Positions 61,480 through 64,000 of a stretch of 64,000 nucleotides of DNA are shown here, piece after piece. A program made the position numbers and the translations under genes. Origin of the DNA: CAWDCV01 sp963728125 (GTDB lineage Bacteria; Actinomycetota; Actinomycetes; CAWDCV01); NCBI GenBank assembly GCA_963728125.1, contig CAVSIZ010000019.1:186001-250000 (forward strand). The letters are read 5' to 3'. Numbering within the stretch: the first letter of the stretch is position 1; every line of letters starts with the position of its first letter. The notes beneath the pieces are model-generated. The model was given only the letters and a program-made list of their open reading frames with translations. It was not told the DNA's origin and did not search any database.

Positions 61480-62525
61480 CTACTGGCGATCCGGGAACCG
61501 ATAGAGAAAGCGAACGCCGAAGCCGAGTTCCTCGAGGAGCTCGTCGACACTGCGATGAGACAGTCCGGCGTCGAGCAGTCGCTCAGCGAAGACGTACCCA
61601 TCGATCACGGCTCTGGGATCGGTCCCCGTTGCGGGAATCACCATCAGATGCGGCGGCCGGGCAAGCGCGTCGGCGTCGAGCGCACTGGCGTCCAACGTCT
61701 CAGCCCGCCAACCGTGATCGACGATCCCGTCGCCGACGAGAACACGACGCTGCGCACCGAGGATCTCGGCGATCTCGTCGTCCTTGGCGTGGCTGTCGGG
61801 GATGCGCAGGACCACGGTGTACGGCGACGCGCCGGCCGCGCGCAGCAGCTGGTCTCGTTCGCGACGTTTGGTGGGCAGGTCACCCGCGAACAGCAGCGGT
61901 GCTGTCTCGACGCCTGCGGACAGCAGCAGAGCGGTCAGCGGCGCATCGACCCCGGCATAGCCCTCGACGAGCCATCGCGCGCCCCGCTTGCGCAACTGGA
62001 CGGCAACCGGTGCATCGACGATGTCGTCGACGCGGTCGGCCCGTAGCGTCAGCGTCCTGATGCCCGCGGGCAGCCGACCAGCTCGCCGCCAGTGCGGCCC
62101 CTGGTCCGGCCGGAGCACGACGAGAGGAGGCGGTGGCTGCAGTTCGGCGATGTCCACCTCGAGTGTTGCGTCTGCACTGCGCAGCGCCTCGACGAGTCCT
62201 CGTGGCAACTCGTCGGCGGTCGTATCCGCATCGATGAGGAAGGTGTGACCGTCGTCCGTGTCACTGCGACGGATCACGAAGCGGCTGCTGGAGTCGTACG
62301 ACGGATTGACCTGGCCGACGATGTCTACGGCAGAGTCGTCAATGGTGAGGGTGACCTGTACGCGGCCGCGGAGCTCGCGCAGCCGATCCACCGGCAGCGC
62401 CGCAGCGACTCCGATGACACAGGTCGCGCGCGTCGAGATGTCGGGTTCGGCCGTGATCTCGATGGACTTGCCATGCGTGGCGCGCAGCAGCTTGTGGCCT
62501 TGGGCGCAGTGAATGAGACCTGCAT
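61480..62525 (-). CDS. DUF371 domain protein with an RsmI-like C-terminal region; N-terminus frameshifted
   Basis: About 348 residues. The N-terminal region FTA-QGHKLLRATHGKSIEIT, ISTRATCVIGVAAALPVDRL resembles DUF371, mainly an archaeal family. The C-terminal half has GVDAPLTALLLSAGVETAPL, LFAGDLPTKRRERDQLLRAA, which echoes RsmI (16S rRNA C1402 2'-O-methyltransferase) but lacks a clear SAM site. ATG at 62525 overlaps the stop of the rRNA-methyltransferase gene (TGATG) and starts MQVSFTA, but the rest continues in another frame; an indel at the CCC complement of 62502-62504 (GGG) is implied. Function unknown. Confidence 0.6.
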
Positions 62526-63142
62526 CAGGCGTCCTTGACCGCAGATAGCCGCAGCAGCATCGCTCGGCGCGCGGAGACGACGCGAGAGACCCATGACGAG
62601 CCGACGGCGCGCGCGTCGCCTTCGTCCAGCCAGTGCGGCTCATCGAGGCGCCAGCCGTGCTGCTCGTACACGTGCCCCAGCTTGGCCAGCGTCTCCTCCG
62701 TCGGCACCGGAGTCGATGACAGCTTCGCGTCGATCGAGGAGGGAGCGTCCCAAGGGCGGCAGTTGACGATGGCCTCGTACGTGGCGCCGGGCCGGCCCAG
62801 CTCGAGGACGTGCGACAGGACGGCATCGTTGCCACCGAGGACACCGTCCAGCAGGCTGCCCCACGGCATGACGACGTGAATCTCGTCGACAGCGTGCTCG
62901 ATGACCGGTAGCGCGGCGTCCATCGACCAGCCGAGGAACAGCAGGTTGGCGAGCCGTCGCTTGCGCGCCGTCGTAAGCGTGCGCTCGAGCCGCGTGATCT
63001 CGGGGTCGATACCCACGACCAATCGGTCGGGGTCACGCTGAGCGAGGCGCAGCGCGTACTTGCCATCTCCACAGCCGACATCGACCGCCACTCGCTCGAA
63101 CGAGTCGAGCGCTGCGGGTAGCTGATCGGCCGTGGTCGTCAT
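62525..63142 (-). CDS. KamB/NpmA-like 16S rRNA (adenine-1408-N1) methyltransferase homologue
   Basis: 205 residues. VAVDVGCGDGKYALRLAQRD (SAM motif I) and DRLVVGIDPEITRLERTLTT lead to DEIHVVMPWGSLLDGVLGGN, matching HVLMPWGSLLRGVLG of KamB. Trp94 (PWGSL) and Trp184 (SSWVSRVVSARRAMLLRL) align with the two tryptophans that clamp the flipped A1408 in NpmA; the C-terminal Arg-rich loop is also present. Members give high-level aminoglycoside resistance and are usually found in producer organisms. Translationally coupled to the DUF371 gene. Whether it is active or uses another RNA is unknown. Confidence 0.75.
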   Translation of the reverse strand: MTTTADQLPAALDSFERVAVDVGCGDGKYALRLAQRDPDRLVVGIDPEITRLERTLTTARKRRLANLLFLGWSMDAALPVIEHAVDEIHVVMPWGSLLDGVLGGNDAVLSHVLELGRPGATYEAIVNCRPWDAPSSIDAKLSSTPVPTEETLAKLGHVYEQHGWRLDEPHWLDEGDARAVGSSWVSRVVSARRAMLLRLSAVKDA

Positions 63143-63384
63143 CGCCCGTCAGGGTAGGACGCGGGAACGCCGGCCCGGCACCCGCTGTTGACTGAAAGCG
63201 TGGCGGCACGCATTCGGGCACCTGAGCTCACCGGCCGTCGGCACCGACACCGACGCCGACATCAATCCTGCGGAGTTGCCCGGCCTGCCACGTGCATCAG
63301 CAAGACTGGGGCGTCCCCGTGCGTATCACGGCGGACGGCACCGACCAGCTGACGCTGGTGCTCCGCGGAAGTCCGTGACCTGAA
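63143..63384. other. Spacer with no confident gene; a possible gene remnant
   Basis: 242 nt between the methyltransferase and PIG-L genes. On the plus strand a short open stretch reads about HQQDWGVPVRITADGTDQLT and ends LVLRGSP before a stop near 63378, with no start and no recognised family. I see no RNA gene or terminator in it. Confidence 0.3.
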
Positions 63385-64000
63385 TCAGGGCAAACCGTCG
63401 AAGACGTCGGTCAAGACCGGTGTTGACGTCGTACGCGGCGGCCACGCGACCACCGCCCACTCGCGGCTGACAATTCGCTGCCAACGTTCAGTGTCCGTCG
63501 CATCGTCGAAGATCACGTGGTGCTGGCTGCGGTGCTCCTGAAGCCCGGCGACAACGCGACTCGCGACACTGCGACAGTCCACCGCCACCCCGATCTCCTC
63601 GTCCGGCACGCCGCGCATCTGGTACATCGCGGTGGGATCGAACACCGGCAGGGCACGGCTTGCCCGCTGCGTGTTCCAGCGCTCGAAGACGGACTGAGGA
63701 ATCGCCCCGTGCAAGAGCCGGCGAAAGCTGCGACCGGTGGTTGCCGCATGGCGCATGAATGCGGCGTCGGTGGCGGCACCGACCGCGATGTGGTCGGGAT
63801 GGCCGAAGATCCCATCGGGGCCGAAAGTCCCCACAACCGTCGGCTGCTCCTTCTCGAGGATGCCGGCGATGACGTCCACGAGTTCGTCGAACGGCACCTG
63901 GTCGACGGCTCCGTCCGGATAGCCCAGCCACTCGTGCCGATCGGGGACACGGCCGACCGCACGCCACGCTGCTTCATCCTCGCGGCGCCGAACCTCGCCC
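63385..64000 (-). CDS. PIG-L family (LmbE-like) deacetylase, C-terminal part (cut by right edge)
   Basis: The visible 205 residues include EDEAAWRAVGRVPDRHEWLG, YPDGAVDQVPFDELVDVIAG, PTVVGTFGPDGIFGHPDHIA (third zinc-ligand His in GHPDH) and end FDGLP. This is the PIG-L zinc-deacetylase fold; the N-terminal AHPDDE motif lies beyond the window. Related enzymes deacetylate GlcNAc-containing thiols, aminoglycosides or glycolipids. It is upstream of the KamB-like gene on the same strand, but 240 nt separate them. Confidence 0.8.
   Translation of the reverse strand, partial: GEVRRREDEAAWRAVGRVPDRHEWLGYPDGAVDQVPFDELVDVIAGILEKEQPTVVGTFGPDGIFGHPDHIAVGAATDAAFMRHAATTGRSFRRLLHGAIPQSVFERWNTQRASRALPVFDPTAMYQMRGVPDEEIGVAVDCRSVASRVVAGLQEHRSQHHVIFDDATDTERWQRIVSREWAVVAWPPRTTSTPVLTDVFDGLP

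Noticed and set aside
1..64000. CRISPR arrays, tRNA or rRNA genes, insertion sequences, prophage
   Set aside because: No regular repeat-spacer pattern, no tRNA cloverleaf-like intergenic stretch, no transposase or integrase and no phage structural genes were recognised; the Holin-X gene belongs to a chromosomal family.

Overview
The window is high-GC DNA that reads as a chromosomal segment of an actinobacterium (Actinomycetota). The evidence is a CofGH-type FbiC and a Ddn-like enzyme (coenzyme F420), a mycothiol-dependent maleylpyruvate-isomerase-type enzyme, a DUF222/13E12-type HNH gene, the Holin-X/DUF3618/DUF4235 trio, frequent GTG starts, dense packing with 4-nt stop/start overlaps, and DtxR/IdeR-type iron boxes. 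No rRNA, tRNA, CRISPR array, insertion sequence or prophage was recognised.

Layout. 0-8.5 kb: GNAT fragment, LtrA, DUF4239, F420-dependent reductase, Kelch lipoprotein, fbiC, small secreted and VOC proteins, LysE exporter. 8.6-13.5 kb is a decay zone: a lipoprotein substrate-binding gene with an in-frame TGA fused by deletion to the back half of a CDF transporter, a phospholipase D family gene, a frameshifted DUF222/HNH gene, a RibD/DHFR-domain fragment and a LysE gene with an internal deletion. 13.5-15.6 kb: ZIP transporter and ankyrin-repeat protein.

15.7-27.4 kb is an iron-acquisition region. efeO-efeB and a Fe(III) ABC transporter (binding protein, fused permease, ATPase) flank four sugar/lipid-type genes: an FAD amine-oxidase-like enzyme, a flippase-like/GT2 fusion, an NAD-epimerase and a GT-C-like membrane protein. 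Two DtxR/IdeR-like boxes sit in the two divergent promoters, so the whole block appears to be one iron regulon. I consider this the best candidate for an undescribed system.

27.4-41.3 kb: envelope-stress trio, PIG-L deacetylase, a small P-loop kinase, alpha/beta hydrolase plus BKACE pair, GT9-GT4-GT9 glycosyltransferases, methyltransferase, paaN/paaI divergent pair, a lipoprotein/microprotein/DUF6766 set, GNAT, K+ channel and AI-2E-family transporter. 41.3-46.5 kb: a nuclease-fold protein divergent from a cytosolic S8 peptidase, an alpha/beta hydrolase and an AAA ATPase, a second candidate multi-enzyme system. 46.5-54.8 kb: hisC, Uma2, EamA, aldo/keto reductase, PadR, thioesterase, PNPOx-like and flavin disulfide reductase genes, TetR.

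54.8-64 kb: a DrrAB-type exporter divergent from TetR, a 2-oxoacid dehydrogenase operon (E1alpha, E1beta, E2), VOC and mycothiol enzymes, a DUF371/RsmI-like protein translationally coupled to a KamB/NpmA-like 16S rRNA A1408 methyltransferase, and a PIG-L gene cut by the right edge.

A caution for every user: at least eight otherwise well-conserved genes carry a small indel, several at runs of three or four identical bases (fbiC, DUF222/HNH, GT9, hisC and DUF371; also fbpC-like, paaN and E2 at other sites). This pattern suggests uncorrected sequencing or assembly indels at least as much as true gene loss.
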